A stretch of 64,000 bases of DNA from Desmospora profundinema (lineage in GTDB: Bacteria > Bacillota > Bacilli > Thermoactinomycetales > DSM-45169): positions 276,404 through 340,403 of the forward strand of contig NZ_JAVDQG010000005.1 of assembly GCF_031454155.1 (NCBI RefSeq), given 5' to 3'. The position numbers were made by a program, and so were the translations under genes. Of this stretch, positions 38,331 to 47,393 are shown in pieces; the stretch's first letter is position 1, and each line of letters begins with the position of its first letter. The notes under the pieces were generated by a model, which was not told the origin of the DNA, made no database searches, and saw nothing but the letters and a program-made list of their open reading frames with translations.

Positions 38331-39445
38331 AATTCCCGGAACGAACCCTATTAGGGATTATTACTTGCAAATCTAAGAGAACGCCTCCTTTCCAGGAGAT
38401 CACATTTTTTAAGCACTTAACCCAGGAGGGAGCCCGCTTGGGGCTGGCATTGATCGTCTTTTCTCCCATGGACATCAATTGGGATCACCGCAAGGTATCC
38501 GCTTGGCGTTGGCATCCTAAAAACGACAACTGGTTACGGGAAATACACCCATTACCATCCTTAATCTATGACCGATGCTATTATACCGACAGTCGCCAGT
38601 ACATGCTTTACAAACCCTACGTGGAACGGCTGATCAAGGATTCAAACGTCCACCTGCTCGGCCGACCCTTAAGTGGAAAGTGGAGCACATACCAGCTACT
38701 GAAGCCCCATTCTTCCATCCGCCCTCACCTTCCTCCCACATCCACGCTTTTATCTGCGGAGGATTTGGAACTAGCCCTGAATCGTCACGGTTCCATCCTC
38801 ATTAAACCCAATGGCGGCAGCCATGGTCGGGGCGTGATTGCAGTTATCCCCCAGGGTGGGAGATATCACGCCCGGGGGCGAACACTCCGAAATCACCCGG
38901 TGGACGTAACCTTGCAGACAAAGAAATCCGCGATTGGATGGATACAGCGGATCACAGCAAACACCCGATACATCATCCAGCCCTACCTGTCTCTGGTGAC
39001 AGCAGATGGTTATCCCTTTGACATTCGAATCCTTGTGCAAAAAAACGGCTCCGGCACATGGGAAACCACCGGCTCCGCCGTACGAACTGGAAAAGTCCAC
39101 TCGCTAACTTCCAATTTGCACGGCGGGGGAAAAGCGGAACGAACCTTTCCGTTTCTGCAGCGCCAATTTTCCGATGACACAACCGCCCAGATCATGAAGA
39201 CCATCGAAAAACTCGCCGCTGATGTTCCCACTCAGATTGAAAACGAACACGGCCGGTTGGTGGAATTGGGGCTGGATTTGGGAGTGGATCGCACTGGTCG
39301 CGTCTGGCTCCTTGAAGTCAATTCCAAACCTGGGCGGACCGTCTTTTTGCTCACGGGTGAACGGGAGCAATACCGTCGATCCGTTCTGCTTCCCGTGGAA
39401 TATGCCCGATCCTTTCTCCTCGGGCCAACAGGAGGGTCTGTATGA
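38327..39445 (+). CDS. YheC/YheD family ATP-grasp protein (paralogue 2)
   Basis: A 372-residue member of the same family, lacking the extra N-terminal domain of its neighbours: it starts straight with LLGIITCKSKRTPPFQEITF and goes on to SLIYDRCYYTDSRQYM. The ATP-grasp parts are SILIKPNGGSHGRGVIAV, YPFDIRILVQKNGSGTWETT and WLLEVNSKPGRTVF. The frame overlaps paralogue 1 by four bases and paralogue 3 by four bases, so the whole set is one transcript. Confidence 0.93.
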   Translation: MKFPERTLLGIITCKSKRTPPFQEITFFKHLTQEGARLGLALIVFSPMDINWDHRKVSAWRWHPKNDNWLREIHPLPSLIYDRCYYTDSRQYMLYKPYVERLIKDSNVHLLGRPLSGKWSTYQLLKPHSSIRPHLPPTSTLLSAEDLELALNRHGSILIKPNGGSHGRGVIAVIPQGGRYHARGRTLRNHPVDVTLQTKKSAIGWIQRITANTRYIIQPYLSLVTADGYPFDIRILVQKNGSGTWETTGSAVRTGKVHSLTSNLHGGGKAERTFPFLQRQFSDDTTAQIMKTIEKLAADVPTQIENEHGRLVELGLDLGVDRTGRVWLLEVNSKPGRTVFLLTGEREQYRRSVLLPVEYARSFLLGPTGGSV

Positions 39446-40824
39446 ATTCCGTTATTTGCCGAATATTGCCGTTGTCCACCAAAGCCCCCGCCCAGGCCAT
39501 CCTCCTGTCCCAATCCTTAATGAAGAAGTGGGGGTGTCTTCCCGGACAATCCATCAAAATCAAAGTGGGAAATAAAACGTGTATTGCCCGGGTCGCCGGT
39601 TTGAAGAAACCATCTTCGCATATCTATCTCCCCCGCTCCGTCACAAATCAATTGTCCCTTCCCTATTTCGGGTCGGTCCGCGCTTCCTACACCCAAAAAA
39701 ACTTGCGCATCGGCCCGGTAATTGCCATTCTGACCACCGGCTTTACCGGGAACCCCTCCAATCCCTTCGGCTCCCGGTCCGTGCTGTTTCGAAACTTTCT
39801 GATGGCTGCCCAGGAGGATAAGCCCTTTTTTTACGTCTTCACCCCAGAGATGGTCGACTGGAACAGCCAATTGACTACCGGCTGGTTTTACCAGCCCGAC
39901 TCCCAGGGATCTTATCGCTGGGTGAAGCGGACCGCTCCCCTTCCCGATGTGGTATACGAGCGGGTTCCCAACCGGAAGACGGAATCCCTGCCACAGGTGA
40001 AAGCTTGTCGGGAACGGCTCCACAACCTGATCCGCTGCCAAATATTTAATCAGGGTTTCTTCAACAAATGGACGGTCCATGAAAAACTGCGTGATCACGA
40101 GTGGGCGGCCGAACACATTCCCGAAACCTATCACTCTCCTTCAGCCGGTGTGATCCGGGAAATGCTGGAGCGCCATCAGATGGTTTATCTCAAACCCAGT
40201 GGAGGAAGCCTGGGGCTGGGCATCTTCCGGATCACCCGACACCCCCGGAGCGGTTACTTCTGCCGTTTCCGAAACGGAGACAGCAACATCCTGCGGCGGT
40301 TCGCATCCCTCGACACTATGTTGAGACATCTATTCGGCCCCCAATTAACCCGCCTGCCTCGGTATTTGGTCCAACAGGGGATCCGGTTGGTCAAATACGA
40401 TGGACGGTCCGTCGATTTTCGCGTCCATATGCATAAGGACAAACAGGGAGAGTGGCGGGTGGCCGGCATGGGTGCCAAAGTGGCCGGTATCGGTTGTGTA
40501 ACGACCCACGGTCGAACCGGCGGTTCTCTCCTGACGGCGGAAGAACTCTTACACAACGCCTTTCCCGGGGAAGAGCAGGAGATGATGAACCGGATCCAGC
40601 ACGCATCCATCATAATCGCATCAGCACTGGAAGGAGAAGTAAACGGGCATTTGGGTGAATTAGGACTGGATATCGGAGTCGACCGTTACCGGAAGGTATG
40701 GCTGTTTGAAGTAAACGCCAAACCGGGTCGACACATTTTTCTGCATCCATCACTCCGTCACGCAGGACGGCAATCAGCTCGATATATTACGGAATACAGC
40801 ATGAAACTGGCACAATTTGTATAG
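39442..40824 (+). CDS. YheC/YheD family ATP-grasp protein (paralogue 3)
   Basis: A 460-residue protein of the full-length type. The N-terminal domain includes the barrel-like SQSLMKKWGCLPGQSIKIKV; then PLPDVVYERVPNRKTESLPQ leads into the ATP-grasp: MVYLKPSGGSLGLGIFRITR, RSVDFRVHMHKDKQGEWRVA and VWLFEVNAKPGRHIF. Closest in plan to paralogue 1. The fold and metal-binding residues are complete. Its substrate, as for the family, is unknown. Confidence 0.93.
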   Translation: MNSVICRILPLSTKAPAQAILLSQSLMKKWGCLPGQSIKIKVGNKTCIARVAGLKKPSSHIYLPRSVTNQLSLPYFGSVRASYTQKNLRIGPVIAILTTGFTGNPSNPFGSRSVLFRNFLMAAQEDKPFFYVFTPEMVDWNSQLTTGWFYQPDSQGSYRWVKRTAPLPDVVYERVPNRKTESLPQVKACRERLHNLIRCQIFNQGFFNKWTVHEKLRDHEWAAEHIPETYHSPSAGVIREMLERHQMVYLKPSGGSLGLGIFRITRHPRSGYFCRFRNGDSNILRRFASLDTMLRHLFGPQLTRLPRYLVQQGIRLVKYDGRSVDFRVHMHKDKQGEWRVAGMGAKVAGIGCVTTHGRTGGSLLTAEELLHNAFPGEEQEMMNRIQHASIIIASALEGEVNGHLGELGLDIGVDRYRKVWLFEVNAKPGRHIFLHPSLRHAGRQSARYITEYSMKLAQFV

Positions 40825-40840
40825 TGAAAGGAGTGGCAAT

Positions 40841-42157
40841 ATGACGAAATCGAAGGCGGGCTGGCTGGTTGTTCAGCCAGGGGGAAATCGATTTGTACCC
40901 CACCCACGATTGTGGAAAGGGGAAGCTCCATCTAAAATGCCGATCTTCTGGGGAGAAAAACCCCGCCGCGTCCTGCCGGTTCAGACCGCTCCTCTGGGAA
41001 AAGATTCCCACCACCATCTTCCCGCCCGCTTAATGGAAACCCCCTCCGGCTCTTTTCGGGCCGGTCCGTTTCTCGCCATCCTCACCTCCGCCGATAAGGG
41101 GAGTTTTCGCGGGAATCGTGATAATTTCAGGGACATCATCCAAGCGGGGCGGCGACTGGGTGTAAGCGTTTATGTACTGACACCTGAAGGAATCAGGGGA
41201 AAAGGTCAGCTGGTAAAGGGTTTCCTGTTGGACAGCCGCCGCGGAACAATCCGCTGGGTGCATGCAACCCTGCCCATGCCGGATGTCGTCTACAACAGGA
41301 TTCCCAGCCGCTGGGCGGAACAGAAAACCGCCGAACAAAACGCCCTCCGTTTTTTTAGCCAACACCCCCATATCCATCTGTTTAATCCCGGTTTTTTTGA
41401 TAAATGGACGCTATACACGTACTTAGAACGTTCACCCAAACTGAGAGCATTGCTGCCCGACACGGCTGCTTGGGGAAACCCGGAAGATTTTCGGCGATTG
41501 GCCAGCCGCCATGACACCCTATTTTTAAAACCGACCGACGGCAAAGCAGGAAAAGGCATGATCCGGATCCGGAAGCGTGGAAACCGATATGAAGTGATTC
41601 ATCAACATACAAACCCCCCGGCCATCTATACCTGTGCCAGTTGGAGGGATCTATCCCAACGGGTGAACAGTCTGGTTCGTTCTAAAAAATATGTTGTTCA
41701 GCAGGGTGTGGCACTGGCCCGTTATCAGGGACGTCCTTTTGATCTGCGCCTTTTAGTACAAAAAGACCAACAAGGGGAGTGGGCATGCACCGGCATCGGC
41801 ATTCGCGTCGCTGGTTCCCGTGCCATCAGCACCCATGTTCCCATGGGAGGAACGATCGCCAACGCGGATGTAGTATTGAAGGAAGTTTCCGGAGAACAGG
41901 CGGACGAACTGAAAGAACAGATTCAGATGACAGGTTTGACGATCGCCCGTCACATTGAAGCGGAAGAGGGAAAAAACCTGGGTGAGATGTCCATGGACTT
42001 GGGGTTGGATGAAAAGGGGAAACTCTGGTTTTTTGAAGCCAACGCCAAACCGATGAAGTTTGACGAACCGGACATCCGCCGTCGTTCGTTGGAAGCGATC
42101 ATTCGTTATGCCGTCTATGTCAGCGGTTTCGGCCAGTGGAGACGTACGGGGGACTGA
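40841..42157 (+). CDS. YheC/YheD family ATP-grasp protein (paralogue 4)
   Basis: A 438-residue member. The N-terminal domain is shorter and less like the others (KAGWLVVQPGGNRFVPHPRL), but PMPDVVYNRIPSRW and the ATP-grasp motifs LFLKPTDGKAGKGMIRI, RPFDLRLLVQKDQQGEWACT and LWFFEANAKPMKFDEP are intact. AAAGGAG precedes the start at 40841. It sits 16 bases after paralogue 3 and 5 bases before the GNAT gene. Confidence 0.93.
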   Translation: MTKSKAGWLVVQPGGNRFVPHPRLWKGEAPSKMPIFWGEKPRRVLPVQTAPLGKDSHHHLPARLMETPSGSFRAGPFLAILTSADKGSFRGNRDNFRDIIQAGRRLGVSVYVLTPEGIRGKGQLVKGFLLDSRRGTIRWVHATLPMPDVVYNRIPSRWAEQKTAEQNALRFFSQHPHIHLFNPGFFDKWTLYTYLERSPKLRALLPDTAAWGNPEDFRRLASRHDTLFLKPTDGKAGKGMIRIRKRGNRYEVIHQHTNPPAIYTCASWRDLSQRVNSLVRSKKYVVQQGVALARYQGRPFDLRLLVQKDQQGEWACTGIGIRVAGSRAISTHVPMGGTIANADVVLKEVSGEQADELKEQIQMTGLTIARHIEAEEGKNLGEMSMDLGLDEKGKLWFFEANAKPMKFDEPDIRRRSLEAIIRYAVYVSGFGQWRRTGD

Positions 42158-42162
42158 CAGCG

Positions 42163-42636
42163 ATGCGAATCTTAATCCTTACCCCCCAGCTGCTCGCCCG
42201 CCACCGCGACCGCTTGATCCGATTCTCCCTTCGCTTTGGTGACAAGCGCATCACCCACAAGGCCCTGCGTTGGTTGAAACAGGTACCGGTCAACCAACCG
42301 TTCCCGGAAGGAACCTGGATGGCCATCGCTCTCGACCGGGACCGTCTGTGCGGATTTATTCTCTTTGGCCGCTTCGGATTGGAAGAAGCCTTTATCGTCG
42401 TCCATCCATCAAAACGAAGACAACGGGTGGCCGAGCAATTGTTGGAACTCGCCCTTAACCGATTGGACCGGATCTACACACGGGTGGCCTGTGACAACAT
42501 TCCCAGTCTGAAACTCTGCTTCGCCATGGGACTGGTCGCCTTCCGCCTCGTCACCGGCCCCACCGGCAAACCGACCCTCATCCTGGCCAGCGGTAACTGG
42601 TCACAGGAGGAGTATGATCGCCACGGGGAACCGTAG
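42163..42636 (+). CDS. GNAT-family N-acetyltransferase
   Basis: A 157-residue GNAT protein: MRILILTPQLLARHRDRLIR at the front, FGLEEAFIVVHPSKRRQRVA as the acetyl-CoA site (R-R-Q-R-V-A in place of the usual Q-x-x-G-x-G), and SLKLCFAMGLVAFRL as the closing segment. Because the glycine-rich loop is altered, cofactor binding may differ. It is the last gene of the YheC/D operon, and a terminator follows; a link to coat maturation is an inference from position. Confidence 0.75.
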   Translation: MRILILTPQLLARHRDRLIRFSLRFGDKRITHKALRWLKQVPVNQPFPEGTWMAIALDRDRLCGFILFGRFGLEEAFIVVHPSKRRQRVAEQLLELALNRLDRIYTRVACDNIPSLKLCFAMGLVAFRLVTGPTGKPTLILASGNWSQEEYDRHGEP

Positions 42637-42671
42637 GGAGATTTGCCTAAGGCAGCGATTCCAGCAATCAG

Positions 42672-42711
42672 AAAATCCCCTTCAGGTGTGTCTGCCTGAA
42701 AGGGATTTTTT
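42672..42711 (+). terminator. Terminator of the YheC/D operon
   Basis: AAAATCCCCTTCAGG and CCTGAAAGGGATTTTTT form the stem, followed by a T-run. Confidence 0.9.
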
Positions 42712-42969
42712 AAGGGAAACACAAAGACTGTTGGTCCATGCAAAGAAAAGTCTCTGATAGTTTTACTGATAGCGACCAAAATAACTGCGTTAAATGGCGT
42801 AATTTAATTCCATACATAAATATAGTTTTAAAATATGATCCGAAATGAGGGCGAAAATGGCCATTTTTCATGTCTATTAATGTCGAATTTTGTCTCATTT
42901 TTAAAACAATGAATATATTGATAATTAAGGGTATAGATGATAGGATTACGCACAAAGGAGTCTGTTACC
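42712..42969. other. AT-rich leader of the permease/ATPase pair
   Basis: About 260 bases with strikingly higher AT than the preceding operon, no gene, and no copy of the promoter module found upstream of the three bacteriocin-like genes. No bacteriocin-like precursor was found here. Confidence 0.5.
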
Positions 42970-45237
42970 TTGAAAAAAATCGTCTTCATCGCCTTGCTGA
43001 TCAGCTTTGCGTTCTCCCTCTCGATCGCCTATCAGCAGATCAAAAATAATGAGATCGAAAAACTGGCCACCCTTGAAAAGGGGGTTGCCACTCCATTTAT
43101 GATTCCGGAGCACAAAGGTTTGGCCGATCCGGAAGAAGTGTACCCCCTTTTGCTGAAAGCAGCGAAGGAAGCGGAGGTTAATCTCTTTCGAGGGGGTCGT
43201 TATTATCGACCCGATGAGCAGATTGAGATGATTAAGTATCTTTTGCTGACCGGTGAAACGCGTTTTTTCGATCATATTGAGCTGGCGAGCGGCCGGACTC
43301 TGCAACCGAAGGAGACCCAAGACAGCCGACAGTACCTCTCTTCCATTCAAACGAAAAATAAGAACCAAGTCGGTCGAATTTACTACTTTGACCCGCAGCA
43401 GCTTGTCACCGTTCAACCGCTACAGGCGTCTTACGACTACCTCCCCGTCGATGGGCGTTACTTTGCTGAAACCAAAGACGATACACAGTTACAGCTCTTC
43501 TTAAAAGCATTGAGCGATGAGATCAATACCTACCTACGGAAACAGGACGGAGAGAAGGCTCACTCTTATACCCCTGCCGATTTCCAACCCCCTGAGGCAT
43601 TTACGGAACCTAGAGAAGGTTTTTTTGCCCTAACCTCTTTGTCAGGGTTACGATACCAGCAGTACATCCTGTTTCTCGTAACCCTCCTGCTGTTGATTTA
43701 CTATATCTTTAATACGGCCAAGCGAGTCGGCATCCTTAAAATGCACGGGGTATCCAATCTGCATCTGTGGTGGATGACCGCCGGTCGGTTCATCACTGTG
43801 GCTGTTGTCGTCGCAGTCCTGGGCAGCGTGCTGTTCGCGCTGGGACTGTATAAGCCGACGACCTTCGTGTATCAGAGCTTGATTCAACTAGGGCAAGCCT
43901 ATCTCATCTTAACGATCCTGTCCCTGTTCTGCTATGGGTATCTCTCCACCATCAAAGTGAGCCAAATCCTTAAAAACAGAAAAGACACCCGAAGCATCTT
44001 TGTGCTCAACATGGTGCTGAAAGTGATCTGTGCCGCCGTCCTGATCTTCATCGGTTTAGAAACCTTCCAACAGATTGCCGATCTTCGCGCCCAGCAGGAG
44101 CGGATTCATGCCCAAGAGGGACAGCTGGACCACTGGGATCAAATGGAGGATTACGGACTTCTCAAAGCTTATCGGGGCCATACCACCGCCTATACCGTTC
44201 AAGAATTAGCAGCAGAAGATTTTAGAGTCGATAAAGCTCTCAATAAACTGTATCCGTACGTAAATGCCCTCGGGTCTCTGTACATCGATGCAGGTGAATA
44301 TGAAGAGGAAACCCTTCTATTGAATCAAAATTATAGTGGTATCCTCTCTATCATGGTGAACGCCAATTATCTGAAGGCCTTTCCGGTGTATGACAAAAAG
44401 GGCAATCCTGTTCAACTAACCGAAGAGACCACCGATTGGGTGGTGCTCGTTCCAGAGCAATATCGAGATCGAGAAGAAGAAATCCGTGATTTCTTTGAAC
44501 GAGATAAAGAAATAAGAAACTTTTACCTCACGGTTGATGAAGGGCAGAAGATAAAGATTATCTGGCTGGCTCAGAATCAATACATATTCAGCTTTAATCC
44601 TGATGTCTTTCCAACGGAACAGAATAAAATTGGCGACCCCATCATCCATGTCAAAACCGAAGAGAATCAGCTGTTCACATTTAGAAGTGGGACAAAAGGG
44701 GGGGGACTGACCGATCCGTTGAAGCTGAAACTGATCGACGGGGATCCCGCACTCACTTACGAGAAGCTGAAGCCGGAGCTGAAGCGGCTAAAATTGGATA
44801 ATCTCATCGACATCCAATCCTTTCATCAGTATGTGTTACAGGAAATGGACTTTTTGTACCGGGAGATCCGAACCGCTCAGCTCACCATGCTGGGTATCAT
44901 CGGCGTGTTTCTCTTCCTGATCGTGCAAAACCTGCTGATCTTTTTCCATAGACATCAAAAACGGTTGGTGGTCAACCGTTTGTTCGGCATCGGCTACTTT
45001 CGGACGTACCGATCGGTTTTTATTTGGTGGACCGTCACCTCGATCGCGTTCGTCGTGCTTAGTTATGTGGCGGATCAGGCAGAAGATCCCCGGTTCCAGT
45101 TGATCAGCGGAATCACTGATCCCCACTTTTGGATCCTCGTCGCGAGTCTGCTTGGGATCGAGATTCTCGCAACCGTCATCGCACTGACCATCATGGAACG
45201 TCGTAACAAGATCCAGGTGATTAAAGGAGGAGACTAA
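42970..45237 (+). CDS. Bacteriocin-associated integral membrane protein (DUF1430 / FtsX-like double permease)
   Basis: A 755-residue membrane protein with eight predicted helices in two similar halves: one at the N terminus (VFIALLISFAFSLSIAYQQI), three at about 220-330, one near 345-365, then a large outside domain and three at about 640-750 (ending with LLGIEILATVIALTIMERRN). This is the layout of the bacteriocin-associated permeases found with lactococcin 972 genes. TTG start at 42970 with AAAGGAG nine bases upstream. The ATPase gene follows after two bases. Its job, export or self-protection, cannot be read from sequence. Confidence 0.82.
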   Translation: MKKIVFIALLISFAFSLSIAYQQIKNNEIEKLATLEKGVATPFMIPEHKGLADPEEVYPLLLKAAKEAEVNLFRGGRYYRPDEQIEMIKYLLLTGETRFFDHIELASGRTLQPKETQDSRQYLSSIQTKNKNQVGRIYYFDPQQLVTVQPLQASYDYLPVDGRYFAETKDDTQLQLFLKALSDEINTYLRKQDGEKAHSYTPADFQPPEAFTEPREGFFALTSLSGLRYQQYILFLVTLLLLIYYIFNTAKRVGILKMHGVSNLHLWWMTAGRFITVAVVVAVLGSVLFALGLYKPTTFVYQSLIQLGQAYLILTILSLFCYGYLSTIKVSQILKNRKDTRSIFVLNMVLKVICAAVLIFIGLETFQQIADLRAQQERIHAQEGQLDHWDQMEDYGLLKAYRGHTTAYTVQELAAEDFRVDKALNKLYPYVNALGSLYIDAGEYEEETLLLNQNYSGILSIMVNANYLKAFPVYDKKGNPVQLTEETTDWVVLVPEQYRDREEEIRDFFERDKEIRNFYLTVDEGQKIKIIWLAQNQYIFSFNPDVFPTEQNKIGDPIIHVKTEENQLFTFRSGTKGGGLTDPLKLKLIDGDPALTYEKLKPELKRLKLDNLIDIQSFHQYVLQEMDFLYREIRTAQLTMLGIIGVFLFLIVQNLLIFFHRHQKRLVVNRLFGIGYFRTYRSVFIWWTVTSIAFVVLSYVADQAEDPRFQLISGITDPHFWILVASLLGIEILATVIALTIMERRNKIQVIKGGD

Positions 45238-45239
45238 AG

Positions 45240-45881
45240 ATGCTACCGATCTGTGAGCTTGAAAACGTAACGAAACGATACGGGGATCACGTCGTTTTGG
45301 ATCAGATCAGCATAACCGTCCACGAAGGGGAGATGGTGGCCATTACCGGCCAGAGCGGCTCCGGCAAAACCACCATCCTCAATCTCATGGGCATGTTGGA
45401 AAATCCTGATAAAGGCACGGTCAAACTATTCGGCGAAAAACGCCCCCCTACCCATTCCAGAAAAGCCAATCACATATTGCGAACACGCCTGTCGTATTTG
45501 TTTCAGAATTTCGCACTGATTGATAATGCCACGGTCAATGAGAATTTGGCAATCCCGCTGATTTACTCCAAGAAATCCAAGAAGGAAAAACAGGATCTAA
45601 AAACTGAAGCTCTTCAGAAAGTCGGTCTCAACATTTCACTTAAGCAAAAAGTACATACCCTTTCAGGCGGCGAGCAGCAGCGAGTGGCGATTGCCAGAAT
45701 TCTGTTAAAACCGTGCGACTTGATCCTGGCAGATGAACCGACCGGTTCGCTGGATGCGGACAACCGACATGAAATTTTGGAGATCTTAAAGGGTCTGAAT
45801 GAGGAAAACAAGACCATCATCATCGTGACCCACGATCCAACCGTAGCAGAAACCTGTCATCGAACGATCCCTTTATCTTAA
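45240..45881 (+). CDS. ABC transporter ATP-binding protein (bacteriocin-export/immunity type)
   Basis: A 213-residue ATPase of the LolD/MacB-like group: Walker [11 protein letters not shown]-loop [11 protein letters not shown], signature [15 protein letters not shown], Walker [13 protein letters not shown] and H-loop TIIIVTHDP. It resembles the ATPase partner of DUF1430 permeases. It follows the permease by two bases, so they form one transporter. A hairpin terminator lies 250 bases downstream. Confidence 0.92.
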   Translation: MLPICELENVTKRYGDHVVLDQISITVHEGEMVAITGQSGSGKTTILNLMGMLENPDKGTVKLFGEKRPPTHSRKANHILRTRLSYLFQNFALIDNATVNENLAIPLIYSKKSKKEKQDLKTEALQKVGLNISLKQKVHTLSGGEQQRVAIARILLKPCDLILADEPTGSLDADNRHEILEILKGLNEENKTIIIVTHDPTVAETCHRTIPLS

Positions 45882-45900
45882 CTTGAAAATTGTACACGGC

Positions 45901-46012
45901 TAGGGCGTGTCTGAACAATCCGTAGGGCGAGACCCCGGTTCGGTATGGCTGACTTCGTTCGTTGCAAAAAGCGCATAGCGAGACCGGGGAACCCAGGCGA
46001 GACTTGTGCGTT
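45901..46012 (+). repeat. Dispersed repeat, copy D (plus strand, extended)
   Basis: The part 45974-46009 has CATAGCGAGACCGGGGAACC followed by CAGGCGAGACTTGTGC, matching copy C on the other strand minus about nine bases. The flanking part (CTTCGTTCGTTGCAAAAAGC, 45952-45971) resembles a stretch near 22498-22513, so the repeated unit may be longer. Confidence 0.55.
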
Positions 46013-46132
46013 CATAAGGGGGATGGGCCTGTGTCCGACTGCCTCCTTCACTCCAGTCGATTATCCAAATAAAATCCAGATCATGTCATAACAATTTTTT
46101 GTACCTTCATAAGAATAAAACTGTGTCACCCA

Positions 46133-46187
46133 TCCCCTCTTACCACCAAGTATCTGTCCCTCATCGGTAAGAGGGGATATTGTTTTT
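46133..46187 (+). terminator. Terminator of the permease/ATPase pair
   Basis: ATCCCCTCTTACC and GGTAAGAGGGGAT are perfectly complementary over 13 bases, followed by TTGTTTTT. Confidence 0.88.
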
Positions 46188-46270
46188 GCCTCGGATGCAC
46201 AACAGCCAATCGATCTTCAGACAGTTGAGGAATGGATGAATGAAATCCGCACTTACCAGGCGATAAATAA

Positions 46271-46302
46271 CAAATGATCCGCAAAATATGCGGATCATTT
46301 GT
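46271..46302 (-). terminator. Palindrome downstream of the Gmad2 gene
   Basis: CAAATGATCCGCA and TGCGGATCATTTG form a 13-base-pair stem with a 5-base loop. It lacks a long T-run, so it could be a weak terminator or an mRNA-stabilising stem for the minus-strand gene. Confidence 0.6.
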
Positions 46303-46460
46303 GTTTTCCACAATTTCCACAACAAAATTTCGGTTAACGGAAGAACTATCATAGTCTAAATAATCTTAAGCAGTCTATTCCAGGATTTACTTACACTCCT
46401 TACATTCCCGTATGGCGCACAGAGTGGCATCCCTACAGCCGTGGCTGGCTGAGCCCGGAC

Positions 46461-47171
46461 TCACTTCCAAGGAGTTTGATCGAGAACCACCTCATATTGA
46501 TGAACCCTCTGACCGTCTTTCATACTGATCTCAAACAGTTCCATGATTAAGGTTCCATTGACCGGCATCTCTTTCAGAGGGATATCGATGGTTTCCTTGA
46601 ATTTCCCCCACTCCGGTGCTCCCATAGAAGCTGTTCCCCAACCTTCCACCAGGTAATCGTGTCCGTCACTGACGGCAAAATGATAAGTACCCTCATATAC
46701 TCGGGCTTCCCCGCTGACACGATATTTCACCTTCGGTTCGTCAATCCTGATGTTTTTAAAAGCAGCGTTCTTCTTTCCCGTACTCCCCGCTTTCAACGGC
46801 ACAACCAATTTATTGACTTCCGATCCGTCCTTTGCGGATTCTTCAAAGAGTTCCAGCTTCAAGTTTTTTTTCATAGCGGATTTGCTTTTGGGAATCTGAA
46901 TGGTTTGCTTAAAATCCCCCCACTCCGGTCCCCCTGCAGAAGCGGTTCCCCACCCTTGGACGACGGTTTCTTTGCCGTCTTTGACCCGATAATGATACGT
47001 CCCTTCAAAAACCCGCGCTTTTCCTTCGATTTGATACTCCACCTGAGGCTTCGATACTTTTACATGACGAAAGAATTGGTCTTCTTCTGCGAGTACATTC
47101 GCGTTTATCAACGTCGGAAATGCCACTACCAACCCTGTTAAGGTTAACAGTCCCAAAAACCACTTTTTCAA
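46461..47171 (-). CDS. Secreted protein with two Gmad2 (spore germination Ig-like) domains
   Basis: A 236-residue protein with a signal peptide (KKWFLGLLTLTGLVVAFP..., cleavage near ANVLA-EE at about residue 28). Two similar immunoglobulin-like units follow (about 35-128 and 138-232), each with VKVSKPQVEYQIEGKARVFE / IRIDEPKVKYRVSGEARVYE, EGTYH, VxGWGTAS-G-PEWG-F and LELFEES/MELFEIS. This is the Gmad2 pattern found in germination and lipoprotein-associated proteins. TTG start at 47171 with GGAGGCGAG upstream. A cell-surface or spore role is inferred. Confidence 0.8.
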   Translation of the reverse strand: MKKWFLGLLTLTGLVVAFPTLINANVLAEEDQFFRHVKVSKPQVEYQIEGKARVFEGTYHYRVKDGKETVVQGWGTASAGGPEWGDFKQTIQIPKSKSAMKKNLKLELFEESAKDGSEVNKLVVPLKAGSTGKKNAAFKNIRIDEPKVKYRVSGEARVYEGTYHFAVSDGHDYLVEGWGTASMGAPEWGKFKETIDIPLKEMPVNGTLIMELFEISMKDGQRVHQYEVVLDQTPWK

Positions 47172-47342
47172 TTCATCTCGCCTCCTTCGCTCCTTCTCAC
47201 ATCCATTCTATACCCCAAACCGAGTGCTAAAAAGATCCTGAAAATGATGAACCTGTCTCCTTTTCAATATCTCCCATATCCATGCCAATCGGGATCCCTG
47301 TCCCACTAAAAGTCGCTTGGAACCATCTGAGTCATACATGAA

Positions 47343-47380
47343 AAAGCCTCGACAAACAATGGAACGTTTGTCGAGGCTTT
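47343..47380 (-). terminator. Terminator after the Rok-like gene
   Basis: AAAGCCTCGACAAAC and GTTTGTCGAGGCTTT pair perfectly over 15 bases; the minus-strand side is followed by TTCATG rather than a long T-run, the plus side by TTAC. Confidence 0.75.
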
Positions 47381-47393
47381 ACTTCTCCGGGTT

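Larger units (their letters stand above)
45882..46460. other. 579-base stretch with repeat, terminators and a possible coding scrap
   Basis: No intact gene. It holds a copy of the dispersed repeat (45901-46012), a strong plus-strand terminator (46133-46187) and a palindrome (46271-46302). Between the last two a plus-strand frame ending at 46277 reads IDLQTVEEWMNEIRTYQAIN; it has no start and looks like the tail of a lost gene. Confidence 0.4.
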
